Positions 50,206 to 58,520 of a stretch of DNA of 64,000 nucleotides are shown here, in pieces. How positions within the stretch are numbered: the first letter of the stretch is position 1; each line of letters starts with the position of its first letter. The stretch comes from Faeciplasma sp900553675 (GTDB lineage: Bacteria > Bacillota > Clostridia > Oscillospirales > Ruminococcaceae): NCBI GenBank assembly GCA_958428235.1, contig CAUAFG010000010.1, positions 19,917 through 83,916 on the forward strand, in the 5' to 3' direction. A program made the position numbers and the translations under genes. The notes beneath the pieces were generated by a model. That model searched no databases and was not told the origin of the DNA. It saw nothing but the letters and a program-made list of their open reading frames with translations.

Positions 50206-50802
50206 TCAGTTGACAAACAGCGCGCTGCGCCTGTCGAAATATACCTTATTCAGATATACAAGCAGCGCTCCCATGGCGATATCCATAATAATTCCCATTA
50301 CCGAAAATCCGGCTTCGTGCCATGTTTTTCCGGTATTGAGTACTATGAGGTATGCCGAAGCTATGGACATGACAATGCTGATTACGGTATTTATTACATA
50401 CATCATCATAATAAGCTTAGGACCTGTTTTCATCTTCTTTGCAAGGCAGTACCATGTCATCAGCACATACGCCGCATACATTATGCTGACGATTCCGTAG
50501 ACGGTGAAAAGCGGCTTAAGACCATCAAATTCGGCATATGCTTCATTCGCATTCCAGCCGAAAAAGCTGAAAAGGTTACCTGTCAGGCAGTCCAGTCCCG
50601 AAATAAAGGACAGAATAGCCGACGCAAGCAGCGCAAAGTAAATTAAAAACTTATACCATTTCATGGGCAGAGCCATCTGTGCGGTTTTTTCGCTGACGTC
50701 GCTATCCATCAGCGCGCTTCCGCAATTGGTGCAGAATTTCTGGCTGTCGTCGGTTATCGGGAAGCCGCAGCTGTGACAGTATCTGTAATTTTCATCGGGC
50801 AT
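50206..50802 (-). CDS. Zinc-ribbon membrane protein
   Basis: 198 aa from ATG 50802 preceded by AGGAGG; a frame extension upstream lacks SD. N-terminal zinc ribbon with paired C-x2-C ('YRYCHSCGFPI', 'KFCTNCGSAL'), then four membrane helices (about 43-60, 85-108, 118-140, 155-175). Such zinc_ribbon_2-plus-helices proteins are common in clostridia and poorly characterised. First gene of the operon leading to the PstS-like protein. Confidence 0.85.
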   Translation of the reverse strand: MPDENYRYCHSCGFPITDDSQKFCTNCGSALMDSDVSEKTAQMALPMKWYKFLIYFALLASAILSFISGLDCLTGNLFSFFGWNANEAYAEFDGLKPLFTVYGIVSIMYAAYVLMTWYCLAKKMKTGPKLIMMMYVINTVISIVMSIASAYLIVLNTGKTWHEAGFSVMGIIMDIAMGALLVYLNKVYFDRRSALFVN

Positions 50803-50832
50803 ATAGCATCCTCCTGCAAGTTTATTATTAAG

Positions 50833-50861
50833 ATTATAGCACATACTATTTAGGCTGTCAA
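50833..50861 (-). promoter_or_regulatory. Consensus promoter of the zinc-ribbon/PstS-like operon
   Basis: Minus strand TTGACA (50861-50856), 17-bp spacer, TGC-TATAAT (50838-50833): perfect hexamers with extended -10. Confidence 0.9.
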
Positions 50862-50889
50862 TTGGAGGGCGACCCTGCCACATCTAAAT

Positions 50890-50925
50890 AAAGCCGGAGA
50901 AAAACTGGCGTTCATCTTCGGCTTT
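50890..50925. terminator. Hairpin downstream of the unknown 210-aa gene
   Basis: AAAGCCGGAGA (50890-50900) pairs with TCTTCGGCTTT (50915-50925) with one mismatch; the following AT-rich sequence gives only a weak U-tract. Confidence 0.6.
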
Positions 50926-50939
50926 AGTATTTATATACT

Positions 50940-51572
50940 TCAACTTAACAGCGATCGAAACAAATCGCAATCGCGGAATGCGTTAAACTGAGGTTGGTTC
51001 ATGAAATCGCTTAAATCCTGCATAACTGTTGAGCCTTCATTTCCGAGCCATTCGCGCGTGTCCTCCTCGATACGTTCGAACCACGGCGCGGTGTATCTAT
51101 AAACACCCGGCTTTGAAAAAGCTGCGCTGTCATATGCTTGGGCGTACTTTTTCATCTCGCTCAGCAGATTCAAAACAGTCTGGGTATCGGCAGTGGGATT
51201 CTGTTCGAGAAGGCGGTTGATCTCCCTTTTCACCGCAAAATACAGGTTCAGATTAAATTCAAGCAGGTTGTCATCCGGAAACATAACGCCTCCGATTTTT
51301 CGCATTACATCGGTGAAAATATCGGGCATCAGGGAAAGATCCCAAAGGATTCCTTCAACATGGCTCATAATCCGCTTCTGACGGAAAAGAATCAGCTCGT
51401 CGCCGTCAAGAATATTCTCCATTACATTCTCGCGGGTAATCTTTCCTTTTTCGGGGAGCATTTCGGCATATTTCTTTGCTTCCTCACTGCGACCCCGCCA
51501 TCCAAGAAACTGAGTTATGCCCTGTATGACGTTTCCTCTGACGATACCGTACTTGCAGTTTTTTATACTCAT
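50940..51572 (-). CDS. Protein of unknown function, mostly helical
   Basis: 210 aa, soluble, no signal peptide. Predominantly helical with conserved-looking acidic and aromatic patches ('ENVMENILDGDELILFRQKR', 'APWFERIEEDTREWLGNEG'). The SD before ATG 51572 is poor, so the true start may be a later codon. It sits 94 bp downstream of the ABC permease on the same strand and may be the last member of the lipoprotein/ABC transcript, or separate. No family recognised. Confidence 0.7.
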   Translation of the reverse strand: MSIKNCKYGIVRGNVIQGITQFLGWRGRSEEAKKYAEMLPEKGKITRENVMENILDGDELILFRQKRIMSHVEGILWDLSLMPDIFTDVMRKIGGVMFPDDNLLEFNLNLYFAVKREINRLLEQNPTADTQTVLNLLSEMKKYAQAYDSAAFSKPGVYRYTAPWFERIEEDTREWLGNEGSTVMQDLSDFMNQPQFNAFRDCDLFRSLLS

Positions 51573-51666
51573 TTTCGATTAAAAAGTATCTGCAAAAACT
51601 ATCATATTGCGGTTATACGCCAATTTTTGGTATCGTTTCAGACAGGAAATAGTCCTAACACCAAGC

Positions 51667-53970
51667 TCAGTTCGACATATTCCTGTTCAGCCCGACAGCT
51701 CCCGTCGCAATCGCAGCAGCTATTACAATCGCATAATAAATCAATCCCGCCGGACGTGTTCCGCCCGCGTTCCAAAGAATCTCCGCTGAGGAAACCGCGA
51801 TTATGGAGGAAAGGTACTTCATAACCTCCACTCCCGAAACAACAAGAAAGCCAGGAAGAGCCAAAGCACCCATGTTTAGAATATACGACATCAGGATATT
51901 TTTGCACAGACTGCTTATCGCAAGCACGATAAGGCTTGTAAGAACAAGCATAGCAAGCCTTGCGCCGTAAAGGACGACAAGGTACTGCCCCAGAGTTATT
52001 TTCAGCGGGAAATCGGCAAGCGAATTAAGGTCCTGCACCGCCGCGCCCAGTGTTACCGGCTTTTCGCTCGTCAGGAAAATTATCAGCTCGCGCAGATAGA
52101 TATTCGCCCATACTATGGTTGACATGACAGCCGAAACTGCGGCTTTTCTTGCTATCAATCCGCTCCTGCCGTTTTTCGCTGACCTCACCATAAAGGTTAC
52201 TCCCGACTGCCGCTCGTAGACCCCTATGCCCGCAGTGAGGAAAACTACAAAGACTATGGCAATCAGCGCGTTCAGCCTTTGCCGGTCAACGCTTGCCTCG
52301 CCGTAATAGGAATTGTAGACCTTTTCGTCTGCTATCCACGGCTCGAAGCCGCTGCTTTCCGCTCTCGCCTTTGTTTCGGCAACTTCGCGTTCAAGGCGGC
52401 TCAGCGCCTGCAAAAGCTCGCCGTTATCGCCTGCATTCTCTTTAGCAAGAGCGAAATATTCCTCAGTTTCCGGGGTGATTTTACCCTCGCAGTCCTTTAA
52501 ATATGCCTGATACCATGTGTCCGGCTCGTGAATGTAGACCCTGTATCTCAGTGAGCCGCCGAGGATTACAATAACAACCACTATTACCGCGCAGAAGCCG
52601 AAAACAATAGCTTTATACAGCTCCCAGCCGCCCATTGTAAGGCGGGTGCGGAAGATGTCGAGGACGGCGTTCTTTCTGACTGCAAGCGCGCCAAGAATAT
52701 CGCGGTTGCCTTCGGGGTAACGCTTTGCCTGAATACAGAGTGCCCATGCAGCAAGCAGAATCAGCAAGATGGGCAGCGTGCATAGCATCAGGTCATATAT
52801 CCCTATGGGAATCCCGAAAAGATTTATGTTGAGGTAATCGGTGTAAAGGCTTGACAGCTGTATATATGAGAATATGTTAAAGTATTTCAGCACGTTTGCA
52901 AAGCTCTGCACCGGCAGAAGCTTATACAGTCCGAACTCTAAAACCAAGAATCCCGCCAGCACCGAAAGTGAAAACTGAGCGTTTGTGACCGTCCCCAGAA
53001 CGCACCAGATAACCAGTCCGATGGCGATTCCGGATACAATTTTCAAGGAGAAATATTGCCATAGCCACTGCCCTATTGTTATGTTCAGGGTGCAGGTTTT
53101 AAAGCTTTCCAGCGACTGCAAAGCCGCGTTAAAATCGCATTTGCCGGTAAGGATAAGCGACACCGCCAGCGGCAGAGCGCTGAACAGCAAAGTGCAGACT
53201 ACCGACCCGATAGCAAGAATCACAAGTCTTGAAACGCCCAAGCTAAGCCGTCCGTTGGGGCAGCTTCTTACAACGCTCCAAAGTCCTTTTCTTCGCTCCT
53301 CCAAAAAGCCGAGAACGATGACAATAAGCCCCCCGACAAAGAGGAAGTCCGCTGGTGAAAAGCCGAGCCAGAGCTCCAAGCCGTAGTTATTGCCGAATCT
53401 GAGGGATATGCCGTCAAGAGCGGCGAAGTCGGCTGCGGTTTTTTGGATATTTTTATTGGAAAAGCTGTTTTTGTCGCCGAAAATGCTGATCTGGGACAGC
53501 TTTTCTGCCTGCGATTTGATACCGGAAAGGTATTCGCCGTATCCCGCCTGATGCTTTGCCTGCGAGCCGATATATCCAAGATACTTTAAATACGCTTCCG
53601 AAGCCCGCCAGAAGGTTTGGGGAGAATCTGCCTTGCCTTGCAGATACGGATAATCCGAAATCGCGGTAAGATACTCCTCCTCCGACTGAAAGCCGTACCA
53701 TTCGCTGCGGTGACCGTCCAACCATGTGCCGATATAGCGAAGCCTTTGAACCTCCTCATCTGCAAGAGCGGAGATGTCCTGCGGCGGAAGCTTATGCCAG
53801 TCCTCGATCTTAGAATTGGCGAATTTCACGCCTTCCAGATTGCTTTTTAATGTGTCCGGCTGAATCCCTCCCAAAAAGGTATAGAAAAACAGCGCAAGGC
53901 ATAGCATGGTCAGCAAAAGCAGTGCCGAAAGCCTTTTGGGGGATAGTAAAACTCTTCTAAGCTCTGTCAT
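51667..53970 (-). CDS. Large ABC-type permease with two duplicated halves
   Basis: 767 aa from ATG 53970 ('MTELRRVLLSPKRLSALLLL'), one base after the ATPase gene; a longer in-frame TTG start would overlap that gene. Two halves (about 1-430 and 431-767), each with an N-terminal membrane helix, a long extracellular helical/strand region, and then five or so helices, as in ABC-2 type exporters. The first large loop holds 'EDWHKLPPQDISALADEEV', the second 'HEPDTWYQAYLKDCEGK'. A single chain could form the whole channel with two copies of the ATPase. Substrate unknown; its position after the lipoprotein array suggests linkage. Confidence 0.85.
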   Translation of the reverse strand: MTELRRVLLSPKRLSALLLLTMLCLALFFYTFLGGIQPDTLKSNLEGVKFANSKIEDWHKLPPQDISALADEEVQRLRYIGTWLDGHRSEWYGFQSEEEYLTAISDYPYLQGKADSPQTFWRASEAYLKYLGYIGSQAKHQAGYGEYLSGIKSQAEKLSQISIFGDKNSFSNKNIQKTAADFAALDGISLRFGNNYGLELWLGFSPADFLFVGGLIVIVLGFLEERRKGLWSVVRSCPNGRLSLGVSRLVILAIGSVVCTLLFSALPLAVSLILTGKCDFNAALQSLESFKTCTLNITIGQWLWQYFSLKIVSGIAIGLVIWCVLGTVTNAQFSLSVLAGFLVLEFGLYKLLPVQSFANVLKYFNIFSYIQLSSLYTDYLNINLFGIPIGIYDLMLCTLPILLILLAAWALCIQAKRYPEGNRDILGALAVRKNAVLDIFRTRLTMGGWELYKAIVFGFCAVIVVVIVILGGSLRYRVYIHEPDTWYQAYLKDCEGKITPETEEYFALAKENAGDNGELLQALSRLEREVAETKARAESSGFEPWIADEKVYNSYYGEASVDRQRLNALIAIVFVVFLTAGIGVYERQSGVTFMVRSAKNGRSGLIARKAAVSAVMSTIVWANIYLRELIIFLTSEKPVTLGAAVQDLNSLADFPLKITLGQYLVVLYGARLAMLVLTSLIVLAISSLCKNILMSYILNMGALALPGFLVVSGVEVMKYLSSIIAVSSAEILWNAGGTRPAGLIYYAIVIAAAIATGAVGLNRNMSN

Positions 53971-53971
53971 G

Positions 53972-54709
53972 TCAGTCACCAAGGTAGTAAAGATAGACGT
54001 CTTCAAGGCTTATGTGTCCCGATTCCGGCTTCCAATCCGCCGGCAGGGAGGACATCAGGCTTGCGGGGGTGTCCATCTTTAAAAGCCTGCCTTTCTTCAT
54101 AAGAAGCACCTTATCCGCGATGGATTCTATGTCCGAGACAATATGGGTGGCAAGCAAAACTATTCTGTCGCGCGCAAGCTCCTTGATAAAGCTGCGGATG
54201 CGCACGCGCTCTTTAGGGTCAAGACCTGCGGTGGGTTCGTCTAAAATAAGCACCTTGGGGTCGCCCAAAAGAGCCTGTGCAAGCAGGACTCTTTGCTTCA
54301 TGCCGCCGGAGAACTGCCCTACAGCCTTGTTTTTAACGTTCCAAAGGTTGCACAGCTTCAGCGATTCCTCGACCTGACTTTGCATTTCCTTGCCCTTAAG
54401 ACCTTTCAGCCTTGCCATGTAGCTGACAAAGCTTACAGCGGTCATCTTATCGTAAATGCCCTGCTGCTGGGGCATATAGCCCAAGACCTTGCGGAAGTCC
54501 TTGCCCATTTCGAGGATTTCCTTGCCGTCGAAGGTGATGGAGCCGCCGTCACGCTTGATGTTGTCGGAAATAAGGTTCATCAGGGTGGACTTTCCCGCGC
54601 CGTTGGCACCTAAGATGCCGTAGATTCCCGCCGAAAAGGTGATGGAAAAGCTGTCAAGGGCGAGGTTTTCGCCGTATTTTTTGGTCAGATTTTTAATACT
54701 TAACTCCAT
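53972..54709 (-). CDS. ABC transporter ATP-binding protein
   Basis: 245 aa. Walker A 'GANGAGKST', Q-loop 'LGYMPQQQG', signature 'FSGGMKQR', Walker B 'VLILDEPTAGLDP' and H-loop 'LLATHIVSD'. All ATPase residues are present, so it is active. It belongs with the 767-aa permease, whose gene begins one base after its stop. The gap of 104 bp upstream of it contains a short fossil of a lipoprotein gene. Confidence 0.93.
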   Translation of the reverse strand: MELSIKNLTKKYGENLALDSFSITFSAGIYGILGANGAGKSTLMNLISDNIKRDGGSITFDGKEILEMGKDFRKVLGYMPQQQGIYDKMTAVSFVSYMARLKGLKGKEMQSQVEESLKLCNLWNVKNKAVGQFSGGMKQRVLLAQALLGDPKVLILDEPTAGLDPKERVRIRSFIKELARDRIVLLATHIVSDIESIADKVLLMKKGRLLKMDTPASLMSSLPADWKPESGHISLEDVYLYYLGD

Positions 54710-54719
54710 TTTTCTCTCC

Positions 54720-54776
54720 TTACTGTTGCGATTCGCTCAGAACCTTGGCTTTGCCGTCGATTATAGAAAGACTAAG
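54720..54776 (-). pseudogene. Possible 3' fossil of another array lipoprotein
   Basis: Minus-strand frame ending in TAA (54722-54720) reads 'LSLSIIDGKAKVLSESQQ'. It resembles the C-terminus of the neighbouring lipoprotein ('IGVSLKDGESKVLWTDD') at S, D-G, K-V-L, and that of the copy at 59776 ('YSVNLKNGNAKLLENVR'). Upstream the frame is closed by TGA. It may be what remains of a deleted paralogue. The stretch is short, so chance similarity is possible. Confidence 0.4.
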
Positions 54777-54813
54777 CCGCCGCGGTACCCTGTCAAATCA
54801 ATAAATACAAGCT

Positions 54814-55968
54814 TTATTCCGCACCTCGGACATCATCTGTCCACAGGACTTTGCTCTCGCCGTCTTTTAACGACACTCCGATTATAAACTGCGCGTCGTT
54901 CGCCGAAGACCATACCTTTGACCACAGATAAAGATACTCATTGTCAGAGCCGCATGGGAACGTGTATAGCGGTTGGTCGTCTGAGATGTTTGGCGGAGTG
55001 ACGGTTGTTTCAATGACAGTCTTTCCGTTGAAGTCTTTAAGGCAAAGCATATATTCGATACCGTTCATGCTGCCGCCGACTATGTAATCGTCCGTAAAGC
55101 CGTAGATAAGATACGACTTGTCTGTGTCGGCGTTGAAATCGAGCAGCGTGGTAATCGTGCCGCTTGCGAAATCCAGCTTATATACCGTTGCCGACTCGCC
55201 GTCGTCGCCGTTGTCGCCGAACAGTATTCCGTCATCGGTCATCCATAGCCTTGACGGTGAAAAATCTACCTCACCGCTATACAGCGTCTCGACTTTGCCG
55301 CTTTCTTGTGCGTATCTGCAAACCTCGACAGCGTTATCGCTGTAAGCCACGAAGTACAGAAAATCGCCGTACGGCTGAATTTTAACTGCGGTAAGCTCGG
55401 GGTTGTCGTATATCATCCTTCCGTCGCCTCTGTCGAGAGAATACGCAAACACCTGCGCGCGATCTTCGGGTATGCCGTCGATTACTTTGTTAGCGGTGCC
55501 GCAAGCGTAGAAGTACCCTCTGTGGAACATCCCCCGCATATCTGAAGCGCCGCCCGATATCATCCCGCCGAACAAGTCGTCGTCGAGCTTTAAGACGGTT
55601 TTTCTGTTTGTGCCGTCGGTGTCAAAACTGATGATTTCAAATCCGCCGTCTTCCCTGTTTAAAGTGTAGAGTCTTCCGTTATACAGGCAAAGCTCACGCC
55701 CATTGAAATATGCACTGCAATCCAAGCCGTTGTGCATACACTCAGGTTTTGCACACAGCGGACCCGACAATCCCGAAGCCTTGTCGTAATACCATAGCAG
55801 CAGGCTGTCGCCGAAGCCAAAGAACAAAGCGTCATCATTGCCGCATATATACGGGTCGGAATATTGCTGAAAGTTGTTGTCGCAGTCGTATGTAACAGCT
55901 TGCTCTGCGCTTTCCCCGCAGGAAGCAAGAAGCAGTAAAACCAAAATTAAAAGTAGAAGTTTTTTCAT
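54814..55968 (-). CDS. Array lipoprotein F (beta-propeller-like, CCHC motif)
   Basis: 384 aa from ATG 55968 (GGAG upstream). Lipobox Cys17 ('LLLLASC'). Motif 'LCAKPECMHNGLDC' gives C72, C77, H79, C84 in C-x4-C-x-H-x4-C. Then repeated strand units: 'LYNGRLYTLNR', 'FDTDGTNRKT', 'MFHRGYFYACG', 'VETLYSGEVDF', 'YKLDFASGTITTLLDF', 'YIVGGSMNG'. The periodic Y/W-G-D-G pattern suggests a six- to seven-bladed propeller (DUF5050/TolB-like), extracellular and lipid-anchored. Ligand unknown. Last intact array member before the ABC genes. Confidence 0.85.
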   Translation of the reverse strand: MKKLLLLILVLLLLASCGESAEQAVTYDCDNNFQQYSDPYICGNDDALFFGFGDSLLLWYYDKASGLSGPLCAKPECMHNGLDCSAYFNGRELCLYNGRLYTLNREDGGFEIISFDTDGTNRKTVLKLDDDLFGGMISGGASDMRGMFHRGYFYACGTANKVIDGIPEDRAQVFAYSLDRGDGRMIYDNPELTAVKIQPYGDFLYFVAYSDNAVEVCRYAQESGKVETLYSGEVDFSPSRLWMTDDGILFGDNGDDGESATVYKLDFASGTITTLLDFNADTDKSYLIYGFTDDYIVGGSMNGIEYMLCLKDFNGKTVIETTVTPPNISDDQPLYTFPCGSDNEYLYLWSKVWSSANDAQFIIGVSLKDGESKVLWTDDVRGAE

Positions 55969-56004
55969 CATATACTCCAATTATTTTTCAGACCTGACCG
56001 GCAG

Positions 56005-57318
56005 CTATTTCAGCTTTATTGTTGTATCTCCGGTATAAATGTAGTGATAAGAATAAATCATCCTCGGCGTGCTTTCCTCAAACTTGGGAAACTCCGCAAT
56101 AAAGGTATAGGTTTCGTTTTTGGGACCCTTTGTGTAGGTGTTCCCGCTGGTGAAGTACAGCGTAAAGAACAGCTTATCGGAGGTTGCACCCATATAGTGA
56201 ACAAAACAATTCTCCGTTTCCGGCGGCGTCAGACCTTCGATGTCCTTAAAAGCCCCCTTGCTTATAAGATCACCGTTATAGCTGTAAATGCTGTAGCCGA
56301 TGCCGGTACCATTTTCGTAGCCGGACGAATCCTCCAGAACTATGACATCGTTTGCAAAATACGCACGCCCCCGGTAAAGGTTTTCATCATCCTCCGGAAT
56401 CCGGAAAACAAGCTCGGGAGCCCTGCTTTCCTCGTTGAAGCGATATATCCCATTCTGATACTCATAGCGCATCTCACCTTCGGGAGAGACGCCCATAGCT
56501 TCACCTAAGTCTCCGCTGTAAAGGAGTTCAGCCTCGCCGCCGGATATCGCGTCATATCTGTACAGATAATCGTACTCGGATTTCCTGCTGACCTCATAAA
56601 TAATGATATATACCATATCGCCGCATGGAACAAATTCGCCGCTCCAATTCTCACCCCTGTTTGCAACCTTGTGGAAAATCGTTTCGATTGGAGCGGCGGG
56701 GTCTTCAAGCGGAACTCTTTTCAGCAAATATCCCATATAAGCACTTGTTATGCCCTCCATCTCGCTGTCCTGAACCTTGAAGTACAGATAACCCCGGTGA
56801 ATTATGGCTTCATTGATAAATTCATCACCCAAGTCCCGCATAAGAGCTGTATCACTGCCGTCAAGGTCACAACTATAGAGCTTCTCACCGGATACCCACC
56901 AAAGCTTGCCATTATAGCAGTTCAGCATTTCAACACCCATTTTCAATTCACCGTAAAATGGACATTCCTTGCTGTCGTGATTGCAGTTTTCTTTTTTGCA
57001 TAACGATGTCGCTTCTTCGGTTTCACGGTCATAGCAGTAGATCATATTGCTGTTTGCGTTTTCGACAATATAGTAAAGACACCCGTCCGTCTGCGCTGCC
57101 GGAGTGTAAGTTTCAAGTCCAAACCACAATCCCAAATCCACATCAAATGGACTGCTTTCAATATCGCTTTCGGGTGCGTTCACCAAGCTGAAACCGTATT
57201 CGTGCTCTACAATCGGTTGGGATTGGATTTCAGCCTGCGTAGTAACTTCCGCCTGCTTTTCTTGAGAGCATGAGCAGAGAAGGAGTATTAATAATACTAA
57301 ACAAATAAGCTTTTTCAT
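56005..57318 (-). CDS. Array lipoprotein E (beta-propeller-like, CCHC motif)
   Basis: 437 aa. Lipobox Cys17 ('LILLLCSC'), then a ~40-residue Gln/Glu/Thr-rich spacer, longer than in copies B and F. Motif 'LCKKENCNHDSKEC' gives C107, C112, H114, C119; here Pro-Glu becomes Glu-Asn, but the four putative ligands are kept. Further family blocks: 'YNGKLWWVSGEKLY', 'LDGSDT', 'IIHRGYLYFKV', 'ELLYSGDLGE', 'IYSYNGDLI'. About 36 bp separate it from F and 15 bp from D, consistent with a single operon. Confidence 0.85.
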   Translation of the reverse strand: MKKLICLVLLILLLCSCSQEKQAEVTTQAEIQSQPIVEHEYGFSLVNAPESDIESSPFDVDLGLWFGLETYTPAAQTDGCLYYIVENANSNMIYCYDRETEEATSLCKKENCNHDSKECPFYGELKMGVEMLNCYNGKLWWVSGEKLYSCDLDGSDTALMRDLGDEFINEAIIHRGYLYFKVQDSEMEGITSAYMGYLLKRVPLEDPAAPIETIFHKVANRGENWSGEFVPCGDMVYIIIYEVSRKSEYDYLYRYDAISGGEAELLYSGDLGEAMGVSPEGEMRYEYQNGIYRFNEESRAPELVFRIPEDDENLYRGRAYFANDVIVLEDSSGYENGTGIGYSIYSYNGDLISKGAFKDIEGLTPPETENCFVHYMGATSDKLFFTLYFTSGNTYTKGPKNETYTFIAEFPKFEESTPRMIYSYHYIYTGDTTIKLK

Positions 57319-57333
57319 GGATTCCCCTACATT

Positions 57334-58470
57334 CTACATATCAAATTTCCAGAGCAAAGTGGCTTGATCGCCGCTAAACGGAATGGACATATACGTCATA
57401 GCGCCGTTGTCCATATCATAGAAGCGGTAGATAAGGCTGTCATCGCAGCAGCCGAAATATGCCCTGCCCATGTTTTTTCCGATTTCTCCAAAGTTGCTTT
57501 CGACAACCGTATTTCCGGAATAATCCTTTATCAGAACGCCTATTGTTCCATCGGCGCAAAGCTCGTCCGTAATGACGTAACCATCGCAAAAGCCTGCGAT
57601 TCTTGCAAGGTCGCCCATCTCCGAAAAGTCAAAGACCTTGCTCAATTCCTTGCCCTTGCTCAGCTTGTAGACGTTTAAGCCGCCGGAGATGTAGATATCT
57701 CCAGCACTATCCGCCCAGAACTCACCGGGTTTAAAGTCCACCGAGCCGCTGTAAATGCTGTTCATATCCTGCTTTTGGCAATCCCACGAATAAAGCTCAA
57801 GGGTATTTTCGGTCATGATGGCGGCGTAAAGAGTGTTTCCCACCGCCTGTATCTCCACTTTTGGTGATGCTCCACCTATAAAGGTCTTATCTAAAACGGT
57901 AAAGCTGTCATTTCCGTCCAAAGTCCCGCCGCAGACCTTGACGGTGTATTCCGGACTTCCGCCGCTGATGCTTTCCAAAATTCCCGCGCCGTAAACCTTT
58001 CCTCGGTGAAAAACGGTGTAGTCGTCAAGATTGACCCACTCCTCAGGCAGCTCTCTTAAAATCTGCCGCCCTGTTCCGTCAAGGCTTTCGCTGTAAACTG
58101 CATAGTTAAAATCATTGCTTACGCCTGCCCAATAAAGTCTGCCTTCATAAACGCTAAGTCCGTTGGCATAGCCGCTAAGGACAGCGTTACAGCTATCATC
58201 GGTATGGGTGCACTCCGGCTTTATACATAGGGGCATTGACATCCCGCTTTTACCGTCAAAAAGCTGCAATAAAACCTTGCCGGAGTGGGTGCAGATGTAA
58301 AATGTATCACCCGATTTGCAAAGACCGTCAAATATCGGCGGAAGATTTCGGTTCTGGTCGTAGGCTTCGAGGTATTCATCGGCGGCAAAGCGTGGATCAC
58401 CTGAATCCCCGCAGGAAGCAAGCAGAACCACCGTTAAAATCATTGCCGTGAATAAAATAATTCTTTTCAT
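57334..58470 (-). CDS. Array lipoprotein D (beta-propeller-like, CCHC motif)
   Basis: 378 aa. Lipobox Cys20 ('VVLLASC'). Motif 'LCIKPECTHTDDSC': C82, C87, H89, C94, the same residue numbers as in the divergent copy at 62511. Then 'YEGRLYWAGVSND', 'SLDGTGRQI', 'VFHRGKVYGAG', 'MNSIYSGSVDFKPGEFW', 'GYVITDE' and 'IKDYSGNTVVESN'. No enzyme motif is seen. It resembles F and B more than E and A. Confidence 0.85.
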   Translation of the reverse strand: MKRIILFTAMILTVVLLASCGDSGDPRFAADEYLEAYDQNRNLPPIFDGLCKSGDTFYICTHSGKVLLQLFDGKSGMSMPLCIKPECTHTDDSCNAVLSGYANGLSVYEGRLYWAGVSNDFNYAVYSESLDGTGRQILRELPEEWVNLDDYTVFHRGKVYGAGILESISGGSPEYTVKVCGGTLDGNDSFTVLDKTFIGGASPKVEIQAVGNTLYAAIMTENTLELYSWDCQKQDMNSIYSGSVDFKPGEFWADSAGDIYISGGLNVYKLSKGKELSKVFDFSEMGDLARIAGFCDGYVITDELCADGTIGVLIKDYSGNTVVESNFGEIGKNMGRAYFGCCDDSLIYRFYDMDNGAMTYMSIPFSGDQATLLWKFDM

Positions 58471-58520
58471 GTTTTCAGCCTTTCCGCAATCGCTTTCTCA
58501 GCCTTAGTTTACATTCCTCT

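Noticed and set aside
54740..54800. Separate promoter for the ABC ATPase (TTGACA and TATAAT on the minus strand)
   Set aside because: The two hexamers are 25 bp apart, too far for a normal promoter, and the TATAAT lies in the possible lipoprotein fossil.
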